64,000 nt of DNA from Paragonimus skrjabini miyazakii (lineage: Eukaryota > Platyhelminthes > Trematoda > Plagiorchiida > Troglotrematidae), in contig JTDE01000037.1 of the NCBI GenBank assembly GCA_014338405.1, forward strand, positions 177,844-241,843. The letters are read 5' to 3'. Below are positions 1-12,494 of this stretch, one piece after another. A model generated the notes under the pieces. It saw only the letters and a program-made list of their open reading frames with translations. It searched no databases and was not told the origin of the DNA. Numbering within the stretch: the first letter of the stretch is position 1; every line of letters begins with the position of its first letter. The translations under genes were made by a program, and so were the position numbers.

Positions 1-1150
1 AGTATTTTCGGCTATCTGTCACCAAAGCAACCTGGTAGTGTGAGCACGGAGAAACGGAAACAAAATCTGCCAGTAAATAAACTAATTTCAGTAGGGAATA
101 GTTGATGTTCATCTCATTACACAAGATTTTCCTTTTACATAGAGCAGCCTGGAATCTCAGGTTGTCATACCATCTGTCAGTTCACCTGCGGTGGTATTGA
201 TTTATATATCAAAACGAATGAAGTGTGGAGATATATCAAATTAGGATTTACGACTGACAGCGTGATACACGCCAATTTTCAACACTTATAGCACAAAGCC
301 AGCTCGTCCAAGCATCAAACACCATTTCATAGTAGGTCATATAGTTGATTCCGGCTTAAAACTATAAATATCACCACGTAACTGGGAATTCAAAGATCTT
401 GGGGTGTTTGATACTAAGTGCAATCTTAAGCTGGAAACAAGCTGCTTTTAAGCAGTAGATAATAATTCAAACATGTTCGTTAGATTATTTCAGAATGGCT
501 CTACTATTCGCGTACATAAAACAGAAAGGCAGGGAAAGATGTAGGGCGCATCAGGCACCTGAAGCCAGTAGTTCACTGATGACCTACTACTTATCAAATT
601 CAAGTCAATGTCCAATCAGCAGAGAATACGCTGATCACTTTAATCGAGTTGATTTGGATGTGACATATGCTCATCGCTGTGATTAGCCATGGATAGAATT
701 TTCGTTTCAATCACACCATGATTTATGGATAATTAACGGTTTAATAACAACTAATTTGTCCAGACCGTAATTTGACAACCGTTTTATACATATTGAACGG
801 ATGCTGAAATTTCAAGCAATTTAAATTTTTAAACAATCCGTTCCCATCGTACACTTTTTCAAAAGTGCAAAATACATCCACTTCGCCAATTATCACCAGT
901 CGATAGAACACATTCTATAAAATCACAGAACTTAAATGTATCTGCTCAAATACAGATGGCCGATGTTTTTCCATTAGACCTTAAAGTTGACTTAGAAAAG
1001 GCAGTTACAATGACAATCGACGGCTTCGAAATCTCTAGTAAACACTCGACTGGCCAGCAAAGAAATTAATCAAGTTGTTAAACTCACGTTATTTCATTAT
1101 GTTTTTTTAAGAAGTAAACGAATCTGAAATGCTGTTCCTCAAATATCTGA
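1..1150. other. no recognisable gene
   Basis: Only short open frames occur here and none resembles a known family. No RT motif of the PLE that follows can be seen, so that element is 5'-truncated. Confidence 0.5.
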
Positions 1151-1186
1151 TAGTAAGCCACATGGGGACTGAACACCGTATATAAC

Positions 1187-1921
1187 ATTAATGAAAGCAG
1201 AAAACCCTCTGGTCTGGTAAGGACCTTGTTCTATCGCGCAAGAAGAATTTGCTCAAAAGAAACATTGGTCAAAGAGACGTCATTGTTGAGAACCACGCTG
1301 AAAGAAAATGGCCATCCATCGGCATTTGTTGAGAAATTCAGCAAACAAAAGCCGGCCGCTGTGATGTGTTCAACAGTTCCCAAACTGAATGTCTATCTCC
1401 GTTTGCCATACAAAGGTGATGACATTGCCACTCTGTTGAAAACCCGTCTCATGCCGGTTGTGGGACGCACGTTCTAGGCAGCCCAACTGGTCATACTGTT
1501 CACCACCACCCGAATCCCAACACCACCGTTGAAAACATCGCTACCGCTCAACGCCAAATCTTACATCATCTACGAATTCTCATGTGAGTGCCGGGCCACT
1601 TACATAGGCAGAACGGAGCGGCAGTTACGTCATCGGGTCAACGAACATATTCCAGTTTGGGTTCGCAAAACAGTCATGGATACAACGATACCGGGATCAA
1701 GTCAGAATGTAACAAGTCACAGGGAACCAGCGTCATCAATCACCCGACACCTGTTGACTTGTCGACCCCAACTGAACCTGCAGAAGGCCTTTCGGATACG
1801 TCACGCAACAAAAAATCGAAGACTTCTCCGGTTCGCGGAGGCGGTAGCAATTACCAAATGGAAGCCACCCCTCTGTGTACAGAAAGACTTGTTCGTCAGT
1901 ACCAAATTGCCCTGGTAATTG
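1187..1921 (+). pseudogene. Penelope-like element 3' end: thumb/linker and GIY-YIG endonuclease, with a nonsense codon
   Basis: This is the C-terminal part of a PLE polyprotein, which normally joins a reverse transcriptase to a GIY-YIG endonuclease that nicks target DNA. The first part (from 1226) carries the linker motif FYRARRICS and the typical LPYKGDD stretch. A TAG at 1475-1477 interrupts the frame, and the same frame continues on the far side. The second part (1529-1918) shows the endonuclease core: a C-x-C pair, then YIGRTERQL, a conserved R and NEH, and ends with the family-typical LRFAEA and LCVQK motifs. The RT palm is absent, so this is a 5'-truncated dead copy, the usual outcome of target-primed insertion. 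A GT-rich tail follows at about 1921-1975. It differs in sequence from the PLE at 51.2 kb, so more than one subfamily is present. Confidence 0.85.
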
Positions 1922-2022
1922 ATGTGTATGGATGTGTGTGAGTGTGCGTGTGGTGGTGTGGTTGTTGATTTTGTTGTTTAGCTTCACAATGCCCATTGAA
2001 CTTTGCTATATAAACACACAGA

Positions 2023-2080
2023 CTGCAGTATGTACCTTATGAGATGCAGCGAAATGTGCTCGAGAGATACATTGTGCAAA
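2023..2080 (+). ncRNA. possible degenerate hammerhead ribozyme behind the PLE
   Basis: A 33-base motif (2023-2055) follows the PLE tail and recurs at 43,928-43,960 with 29 of 33 bases identical. It contains CTTATGAG followed by ATGCAG and CGAAA. The other copy reads TTGATAAG at the same place, so an ancestor CTGATGAG...CGAAA (the hammerhead core) would explain both by separate mutations. The bases before it (GCAGTATGTA, from 2025) pair at 8 of 10 positions with TACATTGTGC further on, as stem I would. No good NUH cleavage triplet is visible and stem II would be minimal. Hammerheads in PLE terminal repeats are established; this assignment is inference. Confidence 0.3.
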
Positions 2081-3137
2081 AACTGTTTCTGACTTCTCTT
2101 ATAATAATGCATTATCATATGTTCCTTTTTTCTGATCGGGGTTGACTTAATAAAACCTAACTTTCAGCTTGTAGTGCGGATGCAATTCATATAAAGTCGC
2201 TAATGTAAGCTGTTATATTCATTAGACGATAAAGTCGTATGTTACGCAAGCGACAAAATTATTCCTCATTCTTTCGTTTCATTATGAACCTTGCTGACAA
2301 ACGATATCTTCTATCTCAGAGATGGGTTTCTAATTCTATTGAAGGTACTTATTTTTGATGAAGTGTAAATTATCCGATTTATTTCCATCTCATTGGCATT
2401 CTTATCAGACTCAAGTAACCGGTAAGTTCGACAAATGCTACCATAAACAAACTGTCATTTCAATATACCGTACTCCAGTAAATGATACATTTCGATGTTT
2501 AGCATATGTCACAACGGGTATGTGGTATCTGTTTGAGAGATCAACATATTTTACCCAGCAGTTTTACTATGTTTTCTTCAGTATGCTTATTTCGAACTAC
2601 CTGCATTGTCTAATTGTTTGTTAACGCGATTCAATCACAATAACTGTGATGATGTTTTCCCATTAAGATACTGTGTACAGTTTATCTTTCAACCGTTGTA
2701 TTTGGTTCATTTTGTGCGAAGTATGTTGTTACTGTTTTCTGAGATACATTGGAACCCCCTGGCGCGTTTTCCTCTTGCAAGCTCGTGATAGGGTAAGTTC
2801 TATTAATGGGGCAAACTTCAGTAAATATCTGATGGATGTAGGATAGCACAGACTAACAAGTGTTGACAGTGGTAAGTTACCAAAGGTAGTAAAACATTTT
2901 TACTCAGCGTACTAAATTTCTCGAGTAAAACAAAATTTAAAAACACATAGTAACACAATATTTTAACTCGCATCAAGAATGACAAAATGTCTGATTTAGC
3001 TCTGACGGCAGTTTCGCTGAAAATGTGAGACTGTCTGAATTAGGTGTGCGGCTAACGTGATACAAAGGGGTTCGTGGGAAATCTTTTGACAGATGAATGA
3101 CACCATGTATGATAATCAGAGCCTCCTTCCCGTATTG
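2081..3137. other. no recognisable gene
   Basis: Short open frames only. I see no domain, RNA gene or repeat. Confidence 0.45.
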
Positions 3138-3143
3138 TTTATT

Positions 3144-3370
3144 TCAATTAGTCAACAGTTCCAAGCGGTTTTCCGGATGGTCCAGAGTCGAAGTCATTGA
3201 CACACTTGACGAAAACATCAGAAACTCTTGTCCTACAGTTGTAGGAGGTTTGTCATTATGTTGTGCTCTGCATATGAATAACAGACTTGTGATGGTGAGC
3301 TCAAACATTGGATCCTCAATTATCTTGACAGGCAAATTATTAAAATCATTGAAAATATCATCTAACAGTC
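3144..3370 (-). CDS. putative terminal exon, unrecognised
   Basis: On the minus strand an acceptor-like site (ACACCAG) at 3371 is followed by 75 open codons, ending in TGA at 3144-3146. AATAAA lies directly after the stop (3138-3143). The peptide begins LLDDIFNDFNNLPVKI and looks compositionally protein-like, but I do not recognise the family. Two further protein-like stretches lie upstream on the same strand, about 3500-3640 and 4058-4250, the latter after an acceptor-like CACTTGCAG. I could not join them in a consistent phase. Open frames of this length occur by chance in this window, so this is a candidate only. Confidence 0.2.
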
Positions 3371-4259
3371 CTGGTGTAATTAGGAGTGACCAAAACTCCT
3401 GGGATTAAAACTCAGGGGAAACCGTTTGTTGACATTGACCAATGACTTAATTATTTCCTGCGCTATCAATGGAAAAGTGTTACACACATTTTGACGTTGC
3501 TTAAAATTGTCTGTCGTACTAACGGAATGCACTGATTCATCCCGGTTGACTGATTGACAGCCATATTCAATGCACAAACCCAAACAATGTCATGAGAGAA
3601 AAGCTGAACTGTAGCCTTAAGAAAATCATTATGAGCCTCCGCATTTTGTCAAGACAAAATCACCCGGTGTGTGAGTTTTTAATGAAGGTGTTTGTCAGCT
3701 CTAAAGTCGACAACAGTTTCGCAATTTTATAACTAGATTGCATTAAACAGTCATCAGGGGCAACTACTGGGAGAAGCGATCATGCGACCTGTTTCCCATC
3801 CGCACATAGAAGACACTGGCAATCCCCAACATTCATTCCAAACATGATAAACAACACTTTGGAATAGGTGATACATGCTTTCGTTATTCATTATTATGGT
3901 TCAGGAAGGTTAATGTCTCTGGTAAATCACCTGAAGAAACCATCCTACTCTGGCAGTAAACGTACATGGGGCTAACTGGAATGTTTACAGGAATCCGACA
4001 GGTGCGATCAGATTTTGATTTCTTGGTCACTTACTAAAGAGATTCAAGTTATATCAATCAAATCCCCTGCTGTTCTTCAGTAACTGTACATGGGTTATTA
4101 TGAGTTGAATAGCGCTGACAAATAGTTGTAACTTTGGTATTTGCAGAGACTATCAGACCAGATCTCTTCAAAGTGAAACATTTGACTAGAGCTTGAATGG
4201 AATGTATATGCTTGACCTGAACGGCTTTTAGTTTTCCACTTCCAATAGGCTGCAAGTGA

Positions 4260-7200
4260 ATGTATTTCTCCTCACAAAATATGCATTTTGATGGAAACTA
4301 GTGCAAAAAGGTTGATTGGAACAGTAGTGAAAGATTATGTTATGAATAGTATTTTGCACACTGAAGAGAGATATCGGGTTTCGAGCGATGGCTTCGGGTA
4401 ACTACCAGTAAGTGTGTGACAGTTAGCAGCAATTTTACGTGACTACCTGGAAACCAGTTCGATAAAATATAGATAACTTCACATATTTGCTGAAAAATGA
4501 AGTCTCCTTTGTAAGAAGTGATGTTTTCGTTTCTTAACTCCCCTCAAAGATGTGTATGCCTGATGTAAACACTTGGTACAGTATAGTCATCGGTTGACTT
4601 GCAGTTTAAGGAGAGTGACTGTAACTGGACCCTTTTACTAACTGACAGGAAAAATTGAATGAACTTGTCTTAATACGAATCAGAAAACATTTAATGCTGC
4701 TGTCTACACAAAGCAGACATTCATCGACCAGTTCCACCTAGCGTGCACTACACGTTTTAAATGACCCATAATATTTTTTATGTTACTCATTTCACATTCC
4801 CAGCAAGCAAAGGAAAAATAAAACTAACTATGGCATAATAGCGTTAAAATATGAAAAAAGCAGATAGTCATTCGAGACACGAATTATTAACGGGTTAGCA
4901 ATACATCATTGGGTGTTCCACCGATTCAATATATCAAAACTATGATGATCCCACTGATAACAATGAAAAACATAATGAACGAGTTTAGTTATCCTAACAC
5001 TTCTCTTGTTTTAATGAAGCTTTTGACTTCCTAACAGGTAGTCACAAACGTATAAAAATAGATTCCCAAATGCAAATGTTTTATAACAAATTGTAATGAT
5101 TTTTTTCATACATTAATACTTGGCGTTATGGGCAATTGTGATTACACTGTCAAGAAATCAAAACTACACAGAAGTACGCTGATTATAATAACTCAACCCA
5201 AACTGTTATGCAAGTCCACATATAGGTAAACTATGAACACAGAACCATATTTACATTACACGGATTACTTCTACCAGGAATAGCGTTGAGCACCATGAAA
5301 TGTCACGATAACTTGCTATGCACGTTTTTGTAACTGCGAAATAAATCAAAACCGGCAATGGTTATAAAAAATTTTTAGTGACAGTAGGCGCTACTAACGG
5401 TGTCTGAATGCTTTCTGGAAGTACTCAGGCATGCATCTCGAAATATTTGCAGACGTCTCAGAGACCAGGTTCTAAACCATTCGCTTAAGTTGTGCTATTA
5501 GAGATAAATTGAACAAAGGTAAGCAACACGACTAGGACAACAATAACAGTCATTTCTCAATAACCTTCTATATTGGTGGAGAAGTACGCAGACGAGAGGA
5601 TAGAGCAAACATTGTCCCACATTGAAACAACAGAAGAAAAAAATAACTTTTTACGCTCTACTAGTGTGATACTTTTGGCACTTACATTATGTATTTACTG
5701 GTCACCGACAAAATAAATTACTTGCAAATGGGTCTTTCAAACATCAAAGTTTAATTGTTCTGAATCTTCCTAATTGCTATTGTTAACAGTTAGAACAAGT
5801 AATTGCATGTTATACCATTGGGCAAAATTATTTTATTTTATAATCATATTGCATTACGAATTTGCACCGGCTTGACTTAATCCTTAAAAAGATCGATTCA
5901 GTTTGCGTAGGAAACAAACCAGGACCACAAAAGCCATAAACATAATGTGTTGAAAATAACACTGGTTACTCTCAGCATGTTAGTTACTGATAATTTGTTT
6001 GCAGCAATTGAACAGAAATTGACGCTGCAGAATTTTTTTAAAAACACAAAATAGGAGGCTGTTGTCCGAATCACTAGTTTGTGTTAGAATAGGAGAGTTA
6101 GGGAATACAAAACGAAGTACGTACTCACCTTACACATTTGCAGTAAGCCTGTGGTGAGATTAAATTCGGTCAACTATCTTTATTCGCCTTAGTGAATAAG
6201 TAACCAAACTCCACATGACCAATGATTAATGCATGTGTTTGTGACATACTATTATTTTTGCCAATATCTGACCAGTGTATTTCCACAATACTTCAGAATT
6301 CATAAGTTATTATTGATCGCAGACAAAAATAATGGTTGTGCTGCCCGTTATCTACGTATGCTATACAATGGGAGGTGCTGCGTATTAAGTTTGTCCAGTG
6401 TAACGGTCCGGCTAATTCGTTCGTCACTGCTGGCTTTCGTTCTAATCAAATTTTTGTTCCATTGAACTTACATTTCCATTGAGGCAAAAGTATTGATAGA
6501 ATGAGCTCTTGGCGAGAATATTGAGAGATCGATCACATAGATACATTCACAGACTTGTAAACTTGTCTAAACCACACCTAGCCTGACTAGATAACATTGC
6601 GGCTTGTAACGACGGTTACAGCCACAACTACGGGTAAGAACAACTGTAAATGAAGGGTTGAAAACAAAGATGAGTAACATAAGAGTGGAGAAAAGGATGG
6701 AAGTGATGTAAACTCATGCAGACTATCGCCTTCTGCATGCTACCCTATCGGATGGGCTTTCTAAACAGCAAATTGAACGGTGGAGTGACCATCTTATGAC
6801 TATTAAATCACCGCTAGCTACTATACATAGTGACCGATACTCTAAACGTTGAGTAGCATATAGTGGACATGGTACCATCATTAGGGAATGTAAACTATTA
6901 TGGTTCCACCAACAGATTACATGTCTCTCGTCATTGGAAATACGCGTTGATGGGCAACTGCTTTACTCACGCTACCATTCTACTTGATATGGAGCAACTG
7001 ACAAGGACAAAAGTTGTCATATACAGCAAGCTTGCTCATAAATATATCACAAAAAGTCACGTTGCAAACAAAAAAGGAAAATGCAAGGCGCGGATGACAT
7101 ACGCTCATCCGTTCAGAAACAAATGTACTTTCGATAGGAAATATAGAGATATTAAGCAAATTGATGCATGTTTCTTATTGCTGATTATGCTCCCTCTTTA

Positions 7201-10040
7201 ATACTGAAGGCTAATGAGGTGGGGCTATTTAATTAGGTACAACAATCCGCACATTTGGACGAACCGCTCATAAAATAACAGGATGAAAGAATCTTTCGGA
7301 GAATTTATATTTCATACAAACGACGTAAGGCACAGTTTCTATATATCATTGCGATTATTCGGTTTAGACAAAAAGACGTGCTAAATGATAGTTGTGACAT
7401 TTAAATCACGTTATTACCCAAAACGAGATTCAGTACTGCACGTATTTGACTGTCCAATTTTGGCTTGTTGCTTAAGACCTTGTTGAGCAAAAAGGTAATA
7501 ATCAGATATTTCTGGCAACCATTACTTCCGATAAAAGTTGATCAAAGTACTTGCCACTGCGCTCACTCTCCTTAAGGATAGCACATAAAACCGTTCCCGT
7601 ACATATATTTATATATATATAGACACCCTTCAGGAAGGCTGCAGTGGTCCATAATAGAGTTGCTTGTGCAATAGTTTTATTCTTTTCCGTTATACGGAAA
7701 ACGTTTTACTCAGTACTCATTGCCTTCATTTTGATAATACCCATTGGTTACTTAGCTTTCCATCAATATAACAATTCGCGATGCTGCGTTTTATGAAGCG
7801 CAAAACTTGGATAAGACGTTATGTTCTTAACTGAGGTCCCACTGTTCGTAAAAGTACAGACTTCGAATAATACAGATCGTAAACTCTAGCTAATTCACAT
7901 TTTAGTAACTGATCAATTTCCTATGTTCACTGATGTCATTTAGTTTATCAACCCCTGTACAATAAATAAAAATTATCCGACTGCGCTCAGGTCATGCAAG
8001 TCAAATCAATTGTTAGATTGCGGGTCCCACTGTGTACAATATCAATTATGTTTGCCTATATTGTGAAAACGGAGAACCTTCATCTATGAGACTAGTGAAT
8101 AAAAGTGTTCATAAACAAGACTATATGAGAAAGGTTGCTCTCCAATTTATAAGGGCAACATATTTGCTAAGTCTTAAGCAGCCATCTTTTTAATACAAAA
8201 GAATAGCAAAAATCTGATGACAGGTAGACACTTATGTGTACAATGCGGTAAGCATTTGGCGCGTTTATGTGACAAACACACTATGTGATTAGTTAAAACT
8301 GATTTCTTTTTATTAAGGAAAATCAAATGCAGCAGACATGAGAAACTTCAATGTTGTCCAATAAGTGATTCACAAAATTGACTGCAGATATAAAACCCTA
8401 AGTAAAACAAACACCAAACACAAACTGAGATGAAAAAAGCGGTCATAGTAAAAACGATGGTGAACATAGGCCTGAGCAAATAAAAGGTTGATCGGAATAA
8501 TATAAACTGATTTGAAGTGTTCTTTTGAATGATAGTGGCAATGAGAAACATATTTTGCTACTGCAAATCAGTTTAAAATGAATCTAAATTGTGAATGTCA
8601 ATTGTAGACTAGATGTTGGAAGTAATAGATTAAACCTGGTTATTCTGAAGAAGTCAGTATTATGTTTTTCGTGAATGACCGCCGATTTAGGTTGGTATTA
8701 TGTTATTGAAGTAAACTTTTTCTAAAAATTTCATCAATTAAACTGACCTGAAACCGGTTGTTTTCTGTAAACTTTCAGATAGAAAATTGATATACCTAAT
8801 GTTACTTCCTGGAAAGAAAGAATCCGAATAGAAGGCCTAGTGTTGTTTTGAGAAGACAAGGTAGCGTCGAACATTTTATAACAGTGACCTTTAAATGAAC
8901 CAGAATTGTCCCATACTAATGATAGGTTTACGGTTTACCAGCTGTACCAACCAGCCGGAGCGTTTCAACAAATTCATCTCCGCAGCGTTTAAGATTGATA
9001 AACGGAGAATGGCATGGCTGGCCAGCCAAAGTATAAAGATCTATCAGTATCCCACAATCAAACCCCGCAGTTTGTATCACACAAAATGCCGCTAAACGTC
9101 TGACAAACTTTTAGTGTTTCACGGAAAAATTTTCAAATATAAAACTCATATAGTCAGACTGTTCTGTGTAAGAATTAATCCTCTTTGCGGTTGTTATGTG
9201 TGTATATTTGGCCACTCTAAACAACTTATTGTGCACACAGTTCAGCAAATGTTGCCAGAAGGCTTGCGTCTTACACACTATATATATATACTATGGTGAG
9301 CCATCTGCTTTCCAACTCTGAATGTATGAACATATAGCAGTAAATATTAGCGTTTGGTTATATACAACGTTACCGTCACTGTTTGATTCAGACATTGAAC
9401 GCCCCTCATTATAACTAACAAGGGCCGCGCATCACAAATCATGTTGTCATTGCACAAAAGACTTCACCAGTTGGAGATGAACAAGACCAACACTCAGCTT
9501 CTAGTTACCTGCCATCACGGTTTATAACGTACACGTTAAATACTGTTTGCAGGTATCACGTAAAAATGCATAGTTGCAAACAAACTGGTTATCAGTCAAT
9601 CCGGGATGCTCTTGTTACATTTCTTTTGCAAAATACTGAATAGATCCTCATCATATTGCTGAATTCCTACAGTATTAATGGCTACACTTTGAACTTTACA
9701 GCAAGGTAAGACCTAAATGTGTTATTAGGTCAATCGTCATCAGTGATACACATTCCATTGATTATTGTCAATAAGAGCATTGAATAACCGGAATTTCAAT
9801 TACGCTAATTTAACCAGTGATGGCTCACAGATAGTCGTATTAACACACGACAAAAACAGTCGCTTGCTAAGACAGTGAGTCAACGAACATCGTGAAACGC
9901 ATGACCAAAAATATTAAACATTTGGTCAGTTTGATGACTATCCCCTGCAAACAGGTTTTAGCAAAAAAGTAACAATTCAGGTGAACACTCTCATCCATAG
10001 GAATTGAACAAATCTAACTAATTTCAACAACAAAAGTCAG
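4260..10040. other. long non-coding stretch with (TA)n tracts
   Basis: I see no recognisable coding region. Short TA microsatellites occur at about 7602-7621 and 9281-9290. Part of this stretch may be an intron of the receptor gene at 10 kb, whose TM7 exon should lie to the left on the minus strand. I scanned for an NPxxY-encoding motif here and did not find one. Confidence 0.45.
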
Positions 10041-10050
10041 TTAGCGATTT

Positions 10051-10056
10051 ACCTGA
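10051..10056 (-). other. splice donor of the GPCR exon
   Basis: On the minus strand TTCAG is followed by GTAAAT; the intron starts at 10,052. Without splicing, translation would add only a few codons (V-N-R) and stop, leaving a receptor without TM7. Splicing here is therefore the sensible reading. Confidence 0.75.
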
Positions 10057-11150
10057 ACCAGGAAGAATGGAAGCCAGCATAAACAAAAACATCCCATGAT
10101 TACCCCCAGCGTCCTGACAACCTTTGAATCTGCGCCTGCTTTTGATTTGCGCCGGAACGATTCACCGGTTGACATTCTGAAAAATGGGGAGGAATTACCA
10201 CCGTCGGAAAACGTGACCGAGTTGACTTTAACAGATTTCCAATTAGCTCGGTTCATTGACTTCCTTCCGTTTGTTAGTTCAATTGTAGATTCAGCAGTTG
10301 AGCCTATATTGTTGTTATTTTTACAAAACATTTCAGGAATAGTCGGAAGTTCATGTGTAACTTGAGGTCGATTTCCGTGCTCATAATGCAAATGGCCGAC
10401 TGGTTGTAAACTTACATCTTTCTCTCTAGCTGACAAGTCCGTTCCAGTATCTAACACAAGATCTTCTTCGAAATAACTGGGAGTCATTTGCAGCTGCTCT
10501 GTTCTGGACATTTCACGTGCCAGTTTGAATATCCGTCCATAAAGCACAATCATCACGAACAGAGGTAGATAGAAAGCACAAAATGTGGCGTAGATTTGAT
10601 ATCCCACATTTTTGCTATATTCACATTTGCATTCCACAAAATCTGGTTTCCATCCGAAGTTCGGTGGGATGCTGATCAAAGCAGATATTATCCAAGCGGC
10701 TGCAATCATTTGTGCCATCATGCATGGTGTGCGCCGATTGATATAGGTCAATGGTTTTGTGATCACCAAATAACGGTCGATTGAAATGGCGCATAAATTT
10801 AGAATAGATGCAGTACACAGGAGCACATCAAATGAAATATACAGATCGCATAAACCTTCATACAATGGCCAATACCCATTGATTACATCTAGAATATTGA
10901 ACGGCAACACTAGAATCCCCACTAAGAAATCACTGAAAGCCAAACTGACAATGAGAATATTGCTCGGCGTTTGTAATTTTTTCACCAGAATGACTGCCAA
11001 GATAACCAGGAAATTCCCTCCGGCTGTTGCAATTGCAATCAAAACCAGTACAACCCAGATGACTACGGTTACTGCTACTGTGTAACCTTCACCAACACAA
11101 AGAGTCACATTGTCGTGCTGATTGTATACAATATCATTGGGAAAGCTCAT
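10053..11150 (-). CDS. serotonin-like (5-HT1/5-HT7-type) biogenic amine GPCR, exon covering N-terminus to TM6
   Basis: Class A receptor exon of 366 codons, numbered here from ATG at 11,150 (A at -3). Upstream in-frame codons reach 11,294, but a start there would need a non-ATG codon. The extracellular N-terminus has an NVT glycosylation site (N14). Visible landmarks are: TM1 N46; TM2 LAFSD (D74); C101 at the top of TM3; D108, the amine-binding aspartate; DRY at 125-127; TM4 W153; ECL2 cysteines 174/176; TM5 with A188, T189, A192 and P196, resembling 5-HT1 receptors (FYLP...LYGRIF); a long third loop of about 125 residues; and TM6 with F355, CWLPFF and P361. The exon ends after Q366 at a donor (CAG then GTAAAT), phase 0. 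TM7 and the tail must lie in another exon to the left, possibly outside the window. The ligand is most likely serotonin by similarity. Dopamine, octopamine or tyramine cannot be excluded without TM7 and a phylogeny. Confidence 0.93.
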
Positions 11151-11299
11151 TTTGAGTGGTTCAAAACGAGTAAAGTTGTACGATAACTGAGATGAATGTT
11201 TATCCGACAAGACTAGTATGAGGGATTTGTCAATCATTAGTAGAAGGATACGCACGTTGCCTCCGTCAACTGTGTGAAATATCACAGCGTACAAAAACT

Positions 11300-12470
11300 G
11301 TCGATTGTTTCTCCATTCGATTCAATTTCGCTTAATGAGCAGCTAAGGGGAACCAACATATGTTCCAGTTTTAAGTGGTTCAGCAATGTGTTCTCTGCTA
11401 CTCGGCAAGTCAATAATATACAGGATATTCAGGTAAGTCCCAGGAGGCTTGATCTGATGTTATTGTAGCTGGCGGTGAAAGTTTCAACTTCCTGTCATAT
11501 CTAAGTTGTTTTATAATCCAATACGTTTGCATACATCTGGCCACAAATAAACGGGTGTATGGAAGTACAAAGTCGCCCAGGGAGTCAACTAACTTTCCAA
11601 ATTGAACTGTTCTATGGGGCACTCATAATTTAACTCTTTCTGGATTAGACGACGTTCTTACGCCTTTAGTTCAGCTCTGTAGGGTTGCAGCAGTACGTTT
11701 GTAAACGTTTGTGTTTTCTTGGGTATGTTTGTGATCTCTGGCATCGTAGTGATCCATTGGTTCTTGACTTTTGTGACCGCTATATATCACTGTCTGGTTG
11801 TCGTTCGTTCCTTTTGGTGAAAAGTGATGTAGTCTGCCAGTGTATAGTTTTGTCAGTATGTCGCACGCGCTTGTGTGCGTATGCTCCCGTACCTCGTCTG
11901 TCCCACAGGCTCCTACCATTGGGCGAACTGAATGTTTCTCATTTGCTTTTGAGTGTGAAAGTATTTTTACAGCACGGACTAGCGCGTGACTGCGTGGCTC
12001 AAGACAGTAGCCTGGTGGCATTCGTGTGTGTAAACAGGTACGTGGTTCGTGCACTAATTTCAATGGGTCAAAGCAACTCAGTTGAATAACAAGCCTTCGA
12101 ACGTTGCACATTTGTGTTTAGTTGGTTCTTGTATTAAATACATAACACAGTATTACTAATAAGTAGTGTGGCAGATTGGTGATTTTCGATGGGACCCAAC
12201 ATAACACGGTGTCAGTGTATTTTTTGTACTGTGGCAGATTGCTAACCGGTGGTTATTTGACTATGATTGTCAAATCGGCAAATATCAATCAGGATTTCGT
12301 CGCTTCAAAAATGTAAAACAGTTCGTTCTTTCAGAAGTTTGAACAACACCCTTAGAACACGAAAACTGACGGATGCATGCATTTCGTAGTGACTCATCAA
12401 TACCAAATTTACAGTAACATGAAACGGATTTTTGTATATCGAACAGTTAGAGGTGGGTGGGGTGGATAGT
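11300..12470. other. no confirmed gene; repeat-like GC-richer patch
   Basis: Two overlapping open frames on opposite strands (about 11,671-12,111) have no recognisable domain. The patch sits beyond the 3' end of the minus-strand PLE. At 12,150-12,177 there is a 28-base motif also found at 46,375-46,402 (minus) with two differences. GTGGCAGATTG occurs twice, near 12,168 and 12,234. Confidence 0.4.
12150..12177 (+). repeat. dispersed 28-base repeat motif
   Basis: The motif starts GTATTACTAATAAG and ends GGCAGATT. It matches the minus strand of 46,375-46,402 at 26 of 28 positions. It is probably part of a larger dispersed repeat whose ends I cannot define. Confidence 0.5.
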
Positions 12471-12494
12471 CGACTGATGGGTTAAGAAAGGTCA

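Noticed and set aside
8348..8551. Hydrophobic minus-strand frame as a possible TM7 exon of the receptor
   Set aside because: It lacks an NPxxY motif or any aminergic TM7 pattern.
11671..12111. Two overlapping open frames of 134-146 codons on opposite strands
   Set aside because: No domain, no plausible signal or splice context; frames of this length are expected by chance, and the patch looks repeat-derived.
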